Below are positions 1-12,200 of a DNA stretch of 64,000 bases, one piece after another (within the stretch, counting starts at the first letter, position 1; every line of letters begins with the position of its first letter). The stretch covers positions 17,429,501 to 17,493,500 of the forward strand of contig NC_088310.1 of the NCBI RefSeq assembly GCF_910592395.1, read 5' to 3'. The translations under genes were made by a program, and so were the position numbers. Under the pieces are notes generated by a model, which did not search any database, was not told the origin of the DNA, and worked only from the letters and a program-made list of their open reading frames with translations. This DNA is from Lineus longissimus. Taxonomy: Eukaryota > Nemertea > Pilidiophora > Heteronemertea > Lineidae.

Positions 1-343
1 GCCTCAAGGTGTTGGTGGGCTTGAAATAGGCCTGGATGTTATAGCCTTTGAGGATTCTCCTTAGTTCTTCCGAGAAACCTTTAATGTAAGGGAGGACAAC
101 CGGGTACCCTTTCTTCGCTGTGCTGGGGGTTCTAGTAGGAGGCGTTGGTTGTTGTTCTGCCTGAACCTGATGCTTGGGATCTTTCAGGATCCAACTAGGA
201 TAACCGTTGAACGACAGGGCAATTTTGACGTGCTGGAGTTCCGCTCCCTTATCCTTGGGATCGCTGACGATGGCTTCTGCACGATGGACCAATGTCCTCA
301 CCAACCCCCTTTTCACTACGCCCGATGACGTCACGAGTGATCA
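1..343 (-). mobile_element. Penelope-like element, reverse-transcriptase C-terminal fragment
   Basis: Read on the minus strand, one frame is open from about 343 to the window edge. It encodes segments such as RAEAIVSDPKDKGAEL, ALSFNGYPSW, VVLPYIKGFSEELRRIL and YFKPTNTLR. This order (RA..I..D..E, NGYP, LPY..G.SE, FKP.NTLR) is what I know from the end of the reverse-transcriptase region of Penelope-like retroelements, just before their GIY-YIG endonuclease. The frame meets a stop upstream (towards 360), so the piece is 5' truncated. Its 3' part lies beyond base 1. The family call is from memory of motifs. Confidence 0.65.
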
Positions 344-1401
344 TGTGACCAAGGACTCAGCTGAGTCCGGAAGCTTATGAAATGTAAGTCAATATTATCC
401 AGAGTTATCAGGTTACAAACTGTCCAACTATCAATCTACCTGGATAGATGAAACTCCATAGTGATATGAAACAATGTAAATAGCATTAGAGCCGGTGTAA
501 CATTTTTGGGTTATATTCCAGTATTCTTTGTCAAATAGTTGACAGAATAAGCTGTCTCATGACAATGTGGACTATATCATGACAATATTGGAAACTACAC
601 AGAAAAAAGTTCAGATATTGATTTACAGATTCACTGATGTTCTCGATCGGGATATTTTCGTCAAACAAGCTTTCAAGAAAAAACTCTTCGGACCGCTCTA
701 CAGCCATATGAAGTTCAAGCCGTTCTCGTCCTCATAAACTCCCTTGACCCCCCTACCTTAACGTTCTCATGCGATTTCTCATCGTGCGATTTCTCATACT
801 CAACTGCTGATAAATTGTTATTCTAATGTGTTGATAGTCTTACCTTGACTGGTGATGAGCACCACCAGGCAAACAGCGAACACTTGGAGTTCTCTCAATA
901 GCTTCATCTCCAACAGGACTGTCACCATGAAATATATCAATCTGTCCCCCTCAACTCACAGCATCGATATGAGAGTTCTTAGCGAGGCACATGACTAGCC
1001 TAGTTTCTCATAAACATCGTCCCACAAATGAACAGTACGCCTTTCAAAGGAAAACTTTTTTTCAACCAACTCAAGCAATTGAACCAGTCATAAATCAAAT
1101 TTTATGCAAATGTACAGTGATAAAATATATGCCATGTTCAAGAAGTATTTAAAGGCTTTAACTTCCGCCTTTCTAAACCTTTTGCGCCAACTAGTTTTAT
1201 TGTAAATGATAAACACATATCTACTGTTATCCAATATATTTCGGGATTTATTGTTATATTTGTTATCCGATTTGATTTTCAAAGCACACATCAATAAAAA
1301 CCAAATATCATTGAAATCCGACCAGTGGTGACCCAAACAATGCAAATAAGTTTGAGTGTCAATGGTTAGGAGGCATAAGTAAGCGAACTGGAATAAAACA
1401 A
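344..1401. other. Intergenic DNA, 3' flank of LGIC-1
   Basis: No convincing coding frame is seen. The minus-strand 3' UTR of the receptor gene must lie here. Two TTTATT strings (near 1197 and 1247), which read AATAAA on the minus strand, are candidate polyadenylation signals 150-200 bases after the stop codon. Short open frames at 1088-1516 have no recognisable content. Confidence 0.5.
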
Positions 1402-4400
1402 TCAGTCTTCCGGCCTGAACTTTAACTGCAAGTAGATGCCGGTACAAGCAGCCACAAATGCAACTGCACACGCAACGGCTGTGAACCTCCTCAACATCCT
1501 GGCGATCAGTTCCCATGCCGTCTTGGTCTCTTCTGCCACGTTCTCTGCTTTCGACTGCGACTGGTAAATTTGTCTGAGGTCTGAGACTTCAGATACTATG
1601 CTGTGTAAAGAATTCCACGTGCACTGCCTCTGACTTACGGACCGTAGTCGATTTCTACAAGCGTTACCATCTTGAAATCGTGCGTCGGTACCCAAGGAGG
1701 AAGTTCTAAAATTTGTATTTCTCATTGCGTAGACATTCTGCTCTTCGTAATCGGTTCTTGGTATCCTGCGAACCAACACCTGAAATATTGGAAGGAGACG
1801 CATTTCACTTTCAATTGCTAAAAAAGGGGCTAACATGATATTATGAGGAAATACAGAAATAAGAAATAAAAACCTTCTTGCAATTGAAAGGAGACTTTCC
1901 CGTTGCGTTAGAGATCTGAGACGTTTCACGGCAGCAACTCTAACCAGCGATTCTCTTGCATGTACAAATTATATCCCCTTCACAAATTGTTTTGACAGTC
2001 CTGACATAAGTTTTTGCGAGGACCTTGAAAAGCGATGGTCCACCTTCACCCCTCTTTGGCCCCTCAAATGTGAAGAAAAAGAAGAACAAGAAGGAATTAG
2101 AGTACTCACTGGTTCTGAGCTGATCAAATCGTCCACATAACTCTGCATGGAGGTCAATCTGGCCAGGACTTTGATAACAGTTGGATTGGGCAGATTTCCT
2201 GGTTCCCGTGCTCCCTTGAAGTGTATTCTCAGCGTCAACACACCGCACACCACTATTATCATCGCCATGACGACCCCGGTACCGAATAGCTGGCCTTAAA
2301 AGCAATGGGAGGATCCAAGCTAATGACCAAAAATGATGACACAAATGATGACCACACTGCTGCAACAAAGACAACTTACGACAGCACGTTGTCACCGCAC
2401 AGCAGGACGTGTTGCACACGTAAGCATTTTCAACTAGAAAACTTTCCCAAATGTGGCACTTCCCTATGAGTAAAGGAGTATGATAATGAATTTTTATTTC
2501 TTGCTGCCCTTACAGAAAAATAACATTAGTCTCCTACCGGCCATCACTCATAATCTTTTGCAGAAAAGGGGTAGGCAGGTTTCCATTGGCAGAGGCTGAG
2601 AATGAGTATGATGAAAGAACGTCACACGGGTTCACTTTAAACCTTCCTTGTTCAGTGCCCCCTTGCGTGACTGGAAAGATGCAGCAACTGTTCACCTACC
2701 CAGTAATGGAATACCTTCCCCGGTTGGGAACAAAATCTTGAGCAGATACTGTTGGAAGAAGTTCATGGCGACGAGGATATGGATGCCAAAGACCATCTTC
2801 TCACTGGTGTTCTCAGGCAAGCAGAAGCCAAGAAGTGATACTGACATGATGATCATTGCTGGGTAGATGACATTGTAGGCATAGAATAAAGGCTTCCTAT
2901 CAAGTACCAGGGTCATGAGGAGTTCCGAGTGAGGGTCCGAAGTGATCCCAAAGGAAACCAGTCCTTGCTTCGCAGGTTCTACATCTACATGCCAGGTACC
3001 AAAGTCTGCTGCCATTTCATCGCGCTGTTCATCAGCAAAAGTGAGGGCATCAAGACCATCTGGTTGCAGGATCACCTTAAAAGGAGAAGAATATGCTGAG
3101 ATTTTCTGAACTATACTGCAAGGCATTACATGTGTTTCACATCACTTACGAGAGTGACCGGCTCTCGTAGGGCATGGCGTGTGTTCTACTTCTTCTACAT
3201 TTTAAATGAGAGCTTCTGGGCTCTGAATGTTGCACTACTGGCTCATTCAAAGCACCCGTGCTGTCACAAGTCGATGGTTTGATTGAGAGCAAGAGAATAG
3301 TATTGATCTAATCAGTACGAACAAGCTCAACTTTTCGCCGGTGACTTTGACATTTAAACATACCACCTACCTCCTTGACAGTGTGGGTCAAGAGGGTGAA
3401 GTTCATGGTACACTTATTTCTGTCGAAGGGGAAGTAGATAGGGTCCATCTTGCAGTGTGCTTTGGTGATGGTGGGCGACCTCCATTCAGCCCGACCATCA
3501 GGGGTGACCACCACGGGGGTATCGGCGAGGAGACTGTCTCGAGACATCCCATCCTTGAACTTATGTTTCATTAAGCTGAATGAAAAAACAAGGTGTATTG
3601 CATAATATTGCTGAACAAACATGTAGACAGCGGTCCCTGACCATCGATATTTCCATCCACAGACAATACAAATCGTAAGCTAGGACGAATACATCAAAGA
3701 GATGAGGGCCTGAATATTTTGAATTATCCAGGTTCACTTGACAAGAAAGACCAAAACATTCCAAGGCAGGGGCGAATCCAGAAAAGTAAGAAGGGCGGGG
3801 GTGCAGCGGCCCCACCCAGAGCACCGAGGGTCCAATCTTGGAAATGACTGGGGCCCTTCCCCAGAAGAATTTGAAGTCCAAGTGAATTTCAATTTCAAAT
3901 ACACTGTAATATGCATTTTTCGGGCATCTAAGGGCTATGAATTATTTGCTTCTTGGCAAGAGATACCAAGAAAAATCGTCCGCTCTTTAACAAAATGGGC
4001 GGATACGTGCCTCCACTGAATCTGTCCGGGGAATCTGTCATAGCAAGGCTCTCCATGTAGGAGCTGTACTGATTTTGATGTGATTTGGGAGTTACTGACC
4101 TGTTTAGCAGGATGAGATCCGGTGTCCATATTCTAGTTGGCTGGAGATGTAGTGATGTCACGTTGCCATGGTCTTCTGGCTTCCAAGTGAGGCGTGGCAC
4201 ATTCCATCTCTGAAATGACAGTACAAAGGTCAAACAGTCTATCAGCTACTCGTGCAGTCACGTAAGCGACTTAACCCAAGGCAGCCAAGACGGACCCGGA
4301 ACTTTTATATGAGCATGAACTTGAATCCGAGCTATCAAGTGTACTACTTACCAATCTGTACTTGGTTGCAATCGTCAGATTGTTGCCAATATGTTCCTGA

Positions 4401-5140
4401 AAGAAATAATATCTTCATTGATGAAGTGCGAAACCTTCATTTCTGATTTTCCTGTACGACGCCCCGCCTGACAATTTCTTCAATATAGCCTCAACTGCCA
4501 ACAAATTGTGACATTTCGCCACCTCTGCCAGCAAAGTATAACATTTACTCCTTGGTTGAGAGAAACAAGCAGGGTAAAGTGCCTTGCCCAAGAAAACAAC
4601 GATAATGACTATCCGTCGGAAACATCTATATTATAGTCTTACCAGTTGTACGACATGAAGTACCCACATCTTCAAGGTGACATTGACCACCTCCCAAGGG
4701 TGTTGCACAGGTCTGGCTACAGTGTCTCCATCGCTCAGCAGGAGCTTTAATAGGGTCCTCTCCTCTGGTGAAGCTTTTGTAAAAGACGCTGGAAAAGATC
4801 GCAAACTCTATATAGCAAGGTGCCTTAGGGCTCAAGATTAAAGTAGAGATACCTATTTCACAGATTTTATAACCCATTTTCTCAGACTCAAGGGTAACCC
4901 TGTCGCCTTTTATAAATGCCTTCTTATACTGTCTGTCGAAGATTGGTCTGGAAACACTCCGGAGATTGGAAAAATGGGCAAAATATTGTGCCATATCCTA
5001 AGTCATGATCTATTCAAAAGAAGCCGTCCGCCCCTCTCATTTGGACAAACACAGCTTGTTTAGAAGATTGATTGATTATCATGCTTACCTAGGCAGCAAG
5101 CCAGCAATAGCAACAACCAATCGAACCATTGGATACCCAT
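1402..5140 (-). CDS. LGIC-1: divergent nicotinic-like Cys-loop ligand-gated ion channel subunit, 8 exons
   Basis: Predicted pentameric plasma-membrane channel subunit. Exons in transcript order: 5089-5140, 4643-4788, 4352-4396, 4100-4209, 3371-3575, 2700-3075, 2110-2294, 1402-1779. All junctions are GT-AG and phases agree, giving 498 codons, the usual family length. Exon 1 is a signal peptide (MGIQWFDWLLLLLACCL). The Cys-loop CKMDPIYFPFDRNKC has 13 residues between cysteines 159 and 173. M1 is about 249-272 and M2 about 279-302, starting SEKM. M3 is about 315-337, and M4 lies in the last 28 residues after a long cytoplasmic loop. Oddities: no vicinal cysteine pair before M1; the loop B position reads TLLTHT without the usual Trp; loop A ends LILLNS without Tyr; M2 has Val at 9', Gln-Gln at 15'/16' and Lys at 20'. 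I infer an orphan, non-alpha subunit that probably does not bind acetylcholine in the classical way. Confidence 0.9.
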
Positions 5141-6572
5141 GACGAGTCAGTTGCTGGCACACTTCAATCCATTCGAGCAAAATGAGATCCGATGATCCTC
5201 GGTCGAATGAACGCCTACTGTACTGGTACCACTATTAGCTTTAATTGTGTTCTAAAAAAACTCGTGCCATATTGCAAGTTATATACTTGGTCGTCTGTAA
5301 TCGTGATGACACAGGCAGCCGTCAGGTGTTCCTTCATAATCAATCCAATGTCATCCTGAACTTCACTCCTCCTTGAATGTTGCTTGGGATTGCTATACAA
5401 CAACCTAAACATCCATCCACGAGCTAGTTGTATCACTTTTTAGACATATCTTTTAGAATTTACCCAGCTACGAAGGAGACAACCATGCTTCACTGCCCCA
5501 AGAGACAATTCTCAACTCAGTGGAGTGACCACACCCTTCTCTTACCCGTAACCTCCAATCATTGCTAATTACTGCAGCGTGTGTCATCAGCACACGATTC
5601 CCTAAATCCCCATCGCAGCCATGCATGCTCAGAAATAATATTCGCCTTGTCGTGCTGTCATAATCATCGATTCCATCTCTCTACAAACAATACGGCTTTT
5701 TCAAACGACCGCTACAGTGGAAATTCACCACAGCCGTCCAATGTTGACTCAGATCACACATCAATGTCCATTCTTGGCGATTTATGTATGGAGTCTTCAG
5801 GTTGCCATGACATCGCCAGTGGTCATGCAGTTCTTTAGACCGTTCCTTTATGTTAAATCAAGGTCTGAAATAAACTGCATAAGCAGCCGAAGGAATGATT
5901 TATAGCTGTTTTCGTTAAGATCGACTGGCATGCGAAGATAACCATTATTATAATGCATTAAAGAATAATGCACGGCCTTATGCACAATGAGAACCTCTAC
6001 ATGCGGTGCTAAAGTAGTGAAATTATATCAGCCTCCTTTCATAGTGCATCAGTGGCAAAATTCCGGCCGTGGCACACCTCTCCGATTGGCTTGGACGGAA
6101 TTTTACGGCGAGGTTTTACTGTAGGTTTTTGCGGTATATTTATGCGGCTGCATATGTCCCCAACCGCCTATCATGCACGACGTGCGTTATGCAGGAGAGG
6201 TGACATATCAAACACCTGAGCCAGTGTCAACGTGGTCGTAAAGTGATTGTCAGACCAGTCCTGTTGACACAGGTAGAATCTATAACAAACCTGGCTGTGA
6301 TAACAGTACCGCAGGATGATCGATTAAATTGCGCGCATCACTGATCAACATACAAGAGGAAATAAAGATGGTTTGATAATGGGGAGGAAAGCATAACAGC
6401 TACCCATTCATGAGGTCGGAGGGATTCCGCTATCAATTAGGGGAAGCATATTTTTTAGCATTGGGTATTTCATTTGGACTCGTATTGGGTATATCCTGAG
6501 GTCAATCCGAATAGGCGAGTATATTTAAAACAGACGATACAGTTCCTGTTTTATTCTGGCTTTAAATTAAGG

Positions 6573-6737
6573 AATTGATACCGAACTGGAGGTATTTTGG
6601 TTGTCTCACCAAAACCGCGAAGGTGGAGCTAAAATGTAGACGACCAAAACCGAGGCGGAGGGAGGTTTTGGCCAACATTTCAGCTCTACCCGAGCGGTCC
6701 TGTCGAGACAATCAAAACCGACAGTGAGGTATCAATT
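6573..6737. repeat. Short imperfect palindrome, MITE-like
   Basis: The left end AATTGATACC and right end GGTATCAATT are exact inverses. Imperfect inverse matches continue inwards (GTTGTCTC with GAGACAATC, GGAGCTAAAATGT with ACATTTCAGCTC). The structure is about 165 bases long. Family unknown. Confidence 0.55.
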
Positions 6738-6917
6738 TCTATTCATAAATATCTTAAATTAACAACGAAAAATGTGGTTTTAAATGCTTCCACATGTTGC
6801 ACCATAACCGCTGAATTCAAAATGAGGCTTCGTTTGCGCATAGTGCATTTTATACACTGTGCGGTTCGTTCTAAATCCATGTATTTTATATCTTTTAATC
6901 TGCGGCGGGCAGGCCAG

Positions 6918-7945
6918 GTGCTATAGGTGGTATACGGTAAAAAAGGTACAGGAAAAAAGGAACAGGAAAAAAAGGTACGGAAATAAAGGTATAGGAAATA
7001 AAAGTACTGGAAATAAAGGTATACCGAAAAAAAAGGTAACGGAAAAAAGGTACAAAAAATGGCATAAATAGGTAAAAAAGGTATACAATTTCTTTAAGAA
7101 TATTATTCTCTTCAACTGGTTCAGACTCGGCCTATGTCTTAATCTTTTCTTGCCCATTTTCTTTTTCTGTGACTAAGGTGGTGCCTTAAAATAGTTTAAT
7201 ACATTGCGGACAATCTTGTTACGGAATGAATTTGAGGAAAATTCTTTGAAGAAATTACCCGACAGGGGAGCTGACGTAATAACTACATTCATGTTCTTTT
7301 AAATCTTAAAATACTCGAGTCGTATTCTTGTTAGGGGCGGATCCAGGATCTTGGGAAAGGGAGGCGCACCTGGCATCCTACCTGGCATTTCACATTAAGA
7401 TGCTCGCCAATTTCCCTAAATAGCTTGTTTTTGGTCTTAAATCTAGTAATTTGTCTGTTAAGACCTAATTGGCCAGGCACATTGTTAATTGGATCCAGCT
7501 CTATGATGAATGTTAATTGATTTATTGCAATTTGACTTGAACATTGGTACATTTATCAGTTAACCCTTTTGCAGAGGGAATTTGTCCTAGAATCTTTATA
7601 ATCATCATGATCTTGATAGCCGTGTTTTCACTATTGAAAACCATAACGGTATACTGGAAATTTGATATACCTATTTCTAAGGTATGCAATGCCTAAGCAA
7701 CAAATAAAGTTAAAGTAATGAATAGAAAAAGAGAGAATTCAAATGATATTTAAAAAAAATATTGTGTACCTTTTTTACCTATTTATGCCATTTTGTGTAC
7801 CTATTTTTCCAGTACCTTTTTTCCGGTACCTTTATTTCCGGTACTTTTATTTCCTGTACCTTTATTTCCTGTACCTTTATTTCCGTACCTTTTTTCCTGT
7901 ACCTTTTTTTCCTGTATACCTTTATTACCTAGATTCGGTATAGGT
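6918..7945. repeat. Inverted pair of low-complexity arms built from GGTACAGGAAA-like units
   Basis: Left arm (about 6918-7086) consists of short units such as GGTACAGGAAA and GGAAATAAAGGTA. The right arm (about 7767-7925) is the inverse (TTTATTTCCTGTACC and variants). The inner ends match as GGCATAAATAGGTAAAAAAG and CTTTTTTACCTATTTATGCC-like strings. The arms enclose about 680 bases of unrelated sequence. This could be a transposon with repetitive subterminal arms or an inverted duplication of a microsatellite. Confidence 0.65.
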
Positions 7946-9216
7946 ACAGTGGTATAGGTACAGTAGTATAGCTGATATTCTATATTAACACCTATACTTC
8001 AAACGAAACTATATCACAAAAAGAAGCATCAAATTTAATGCGGTTTTCACATTAAAGCATATTGTCAGAATTTTATTTTCTGAGTAACTTTTTTGTATCT
8101 CCAGCATCGCTTGTTCGATTTTGATGAAAGAAGTTATTATTATAAATTTAGTACTTTGTTATTTTAGGGAGATTTATTTCAAAGTTCGAAATAAACATGC
8201 TTTTTGTAAGGCTTTTTTAAAAATTGCTGATTACATAAGTTAGGGTGCAAAAAATTTAAGGTCGGTGCAAATGCATCCTGAGAAAAACAAATTTCACTCC
8301 TCTTCATTATACAAAACATCGAGAGTATGTTGAAAACCACTGATGGTGCTATGCTGTTGTTAAAATTTATGATTTCTGACAATATGCCAAAAGCCGCATT
8401 GGCGAGGTTTCTTATGAATATAGGCGTAGATCCAACCAGACTGTGGGTAAACATTTCTAACATAAATATTGTATGCATGCCTAAGTCCCTGTACCGGTAA
8501 TCATATCGCCTGGTTTTGTTATAAAGGAAAATTTATGGGCCAGTAATACATCCATATTTGAGCCGGTTAAGAGTGGCATAGCACCGCCCTAAAAGGACAC
8601 CATTTAAACTGACAAAATGCTGTCCCGAGTTGAGAGGTGACCTAATTACAGAGGACAAATCATAAAATATGGCAATAACTAATTTGTAAATATCAGTGAG
8701 GAGGTCATGTTGTCAACGTTTTCCGCCATAAGAGGTTCAACTTTATTAGCAATTATTCTCAAGTTATTAGCAATTTGGTCGATAATGTATGTACATGTAC
8801 ACCTGCTGGTATATAGAGCTGACAACACGTACTTTAGCCGTGTTTGCTAGCTATTCTTTATTGATTTCCTGCGTTATCCACGCAACATCTCATACAGCTG
8901 CGCTGTTACAGAATAGCAAGCAGGCTACGGTGGCGTCATTTAAATAATTATCCTGTGATTTTGCTTTACATCACGAGCATGATGTCAAGGACTAGTCCCA
9001 GTTGGACGGCATGTAAAAATTTTAACCAGTAGGACTGGTTTCCAAGCAATAATGTGTCCATAATGTGTTACAGGGCACGGGAGCGGATATCATCTAGCTG
9101 ATAAAGACAACATTGACTTCAAGCGATAGGATTGCATCGTGTTTACAAGTCCGCACCACTCCCGAGGAATAATTTGCCTGATGTCGCATGAAAACGTATG
9201 GAATAAATGAATTAAT

Positions 9217-12200
9217 ATGGGAAAGCTGGATGGACTTCTCTATATTCTGGCTTGTTGCCTTGGTAAGGTGAATTTGCCTTTTTTACGTTATCAAGTTTCT
9301 TTTCCACATCGCCAATGAGCAAAAGTAATTGTAATGAAATTGGCACTGGTGGACATAATAAACACGTTAGTTGCTATTAAAGGGAAAAAAACGTGGTATC
9401 AACCTGGCTAGGAGGATGATGACCCTGCTTGCCATCATGTGCTGCCACTTTTAGTATCACACTAATGCTGATCTCTAATAACGATTTTCACCTGTCCAGT
9501 GTTTGCGAGGTAGTTTTGGTCATAACTTGTGACTTTCAGGCAGGCCTACGGTTACATCCTGTTTTAGTGCAATGTCTATAGCAGTTGAATGATTTTTCAA
9601 TCATTCTGTTTGGAGAAGTCACGGTCCTGATGGAAGCCATTTTTGTATGAAAAACCCACATATCTCATGCCCAAGTTGTCCCTTTAAGGTGAATAATGTC
9701 GATATTGCACGCAGTATCATCAAGTCAATGTAGCGCAAATAGTCCAGAAATGCAATATGCTACGAAGCAATTATATCATTAGCTAAAGCTTCTTTCTGGA
9801 TCAACGAAAATGTGATAATGGTTTTAGTTTCTTCAATATCACATCTTGAACATTTTTAATGATCCCAATCAAATCAGATATATGTCGCTATTCCAGCCTT
9901 AACTGCCGCCTCAAAAGACGAAAGACGTCTGCTCCAAAGCCTTCTCAAAGATACGGACACGGCAGCCCGACCCGTATTAAATGCTTGGGAAGTGGTCAAT
10001 GTCACCTTGAGAATGTGGATCCTGCATGTCCTCAGGCTGGTGAGCGTGGCATCACTTTCAAGCACTTTTTGATGCGAAGAATTAACTGAGACAAGCTTAT
10101 GATTTTAAATCCCATTTTATATAACCGTGCAAGTTTACTACATGATGCTTTGCAAGGAACGGCGTGGAGCAGGCCGAGCGCCGACTAGTTGTTCCACTAT
10201 ATACGGGTGGCAATTTACCATGTTTAGTCTTTACTGGTATTTCGGATTTCTCATTCCACTTAAGAATTGACCACTGACAAACGTCTTGATATACATTTCA
10301 GGAACAAGCTGGTGAGAATCTCACCATGGCCACCAAATATAGACTGGTAAGTGTATGTTATTTTATCTTTTTCACGTCGCCCCACAGCTAAGACTTAGAT
10401 GTCGATCAAGTAGGCTACTCGAAAGAGCTGTGTTTTTCTCCACTTAAACATTCAGACACTATCTCTTCATCATCAAGTCAGAACAATGATAGTTTGACTT
10501 CACGTATATGCTCCAGAGCTTGCGCAGCATATAATGCATTTTAACCCATGTTCTTATGAATTCTGTTTTCAGAGATGGAATGCGCCAGTCATGACCTGGA
10601 AGCCTGAAGATCACGGTAACGTGACGGCACTGCATGTCCAGCCAACCAGAATCTGGACACCGGATCTTATCCTTCAGAACAAGTAAGTAAATTGTTTCAC
10701 ATGATCCTCGCACAAAGGTTACCAGATTTATCACTAATAACTGGCATAGATACATCAAGTCATCAGTTTTCTGTATCTTAGGAATAAAATGTACGTGTTC
10801 TTCTCGGCCCATATAGCTCTTTTCTGGCGTTTAGTTCAATGTGATAGGAGTATACCATGCCATCCGAGATGCATTGACATTTAGAAAGTTAATATCTAAT
10901 GGGAACCAACAGACTTAGGTGTTGCCAACGAATTAAGACAGTGAGCATGAAAAGTCGGAGAGGCGGATGTCAGTAAGACTATTTTGGAAAACCATCATGG
11001 TCCGTCCATCCGGCAGTGGTTCGAACCGCAGACCTTTGGATTACAGGGCCATCTGTCGGCTGATCTAAAGGGAAATTCCCACTAACCTGCATGGGCCAGT
11101 AGGAATGATGCCACCACTTCATCATGCATCGTTACAGCCTCATGAAGGAGAAGTTGAAGAACGGCGAACCTCACGATAGTCTCCTCGCCGACACCCCCGT
11201 GGTGGTCACCTATGACGGTAAGGCTGAATGGAGGTTACCCACCATCACCAAAGCACATTGTAAGATAGATGCCATGTATTTCCCTTTCGACAGACAAAGG
11301 TGCACCATGAACTTTACCCTCTTGTCGCACACCGTGAATGAGGTAGGGTCAAAACATCTTACTGTGTTTATCTATATCAAAAGTATTTTGAAATGGTAGG
11401 CCGACGACGTTCTCTTTGTAATCCTCACAATGCCACCCAACTCATCAAGCCTATGTAGATAGTTCGTTTGGATGGACCATTTTTTAAATAAACTATCAGT
11501 CCTTCGTAAAAGTCAAGGCATCAGTAAAGAATTGGACATGAGACCAATAAAGACATTTCCCAAATTGCGGAGACAGAAAGAAGAGAGTACAGCAGATATT
11601 AGTGTGATATGAATAAAGACCAGTAAATGATTTCACTGAAAACTTGAGTTTTAACTGGCCAGTCTGTACAAAACGCACAAGACTTTATTCACATTAACTA
11701 TTGTCCAGCCATTTTTTTCACCAGTCAGTTCATTGTCTTCTTTGAAGGTTAGACTACTTCCAGAAAGTCCCAACGCCTTGACTCTCGACGATGTCGACAA
11801 TCATAAATCTAGCGTCTGGCAGGTGGCCGCAGAGCCCGTGAAGCAGGGACTTGTCCTATTAGGCATGGCGTCTGACCCTCACTCGCAGCTATCAATGACA
11901 CTGATTCTGGAGAGGAAGCCCTTGTTCTTCATCTTTAACCTCATCTACCCTGCGGTGGTCATCATGGCAGTGTCAATCCTCAGTCTACTCTTACCAAACA
12001 AGTCAGGGGAGAAGATGGTATTTAGTGTTTCCATTCTGGTGGCGATGAACTTCTTTCAGCAGAACCTTCTCAAGATATCATTTCCAACAGAAGAGGGAAT
12101 TCCATTACTTGGTAAGGATGAAAGTAGTCGACCGCATTTACCTTTCCCTCTTCAGCTGAAAATAAAAGTGTGTAGTTGATATGAGACAATCGTATGGTTT

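Larger units (their letters stand above)
5141..9216. other. Intergenic region between the two head-to-head receptor genes
   Basis: About 4.1 kb separate the start codons of the divergent receptor genes, so both promoters must lie here or in unseen 5' UTR exons. No open frame has recognisable protein content. The region carries a short imperfect palindrome (6573-6737) and an inverted pair of simple-repeat arms (6918-7945). Between those arms is a GGGGCGGATCCAGG string (about 7335), a motif that recurs in degraded form near 3765 and 58855. Confidence 0.6.

Noticed and set aside
340-400. Possible ribozyme-like core upstream of the Penelope-like fragment (CTGAGTCC-type string)
   Set aside because: The CTGATGA and GAAA boxes of a hammerhead ribozyme are not both present in the right order.
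6859-7157. Lys/Asn-rich and Phe/Leu-rich open frames
   Set aside because: They arise from the GGTACAGGAAA-type simple repeat arms.
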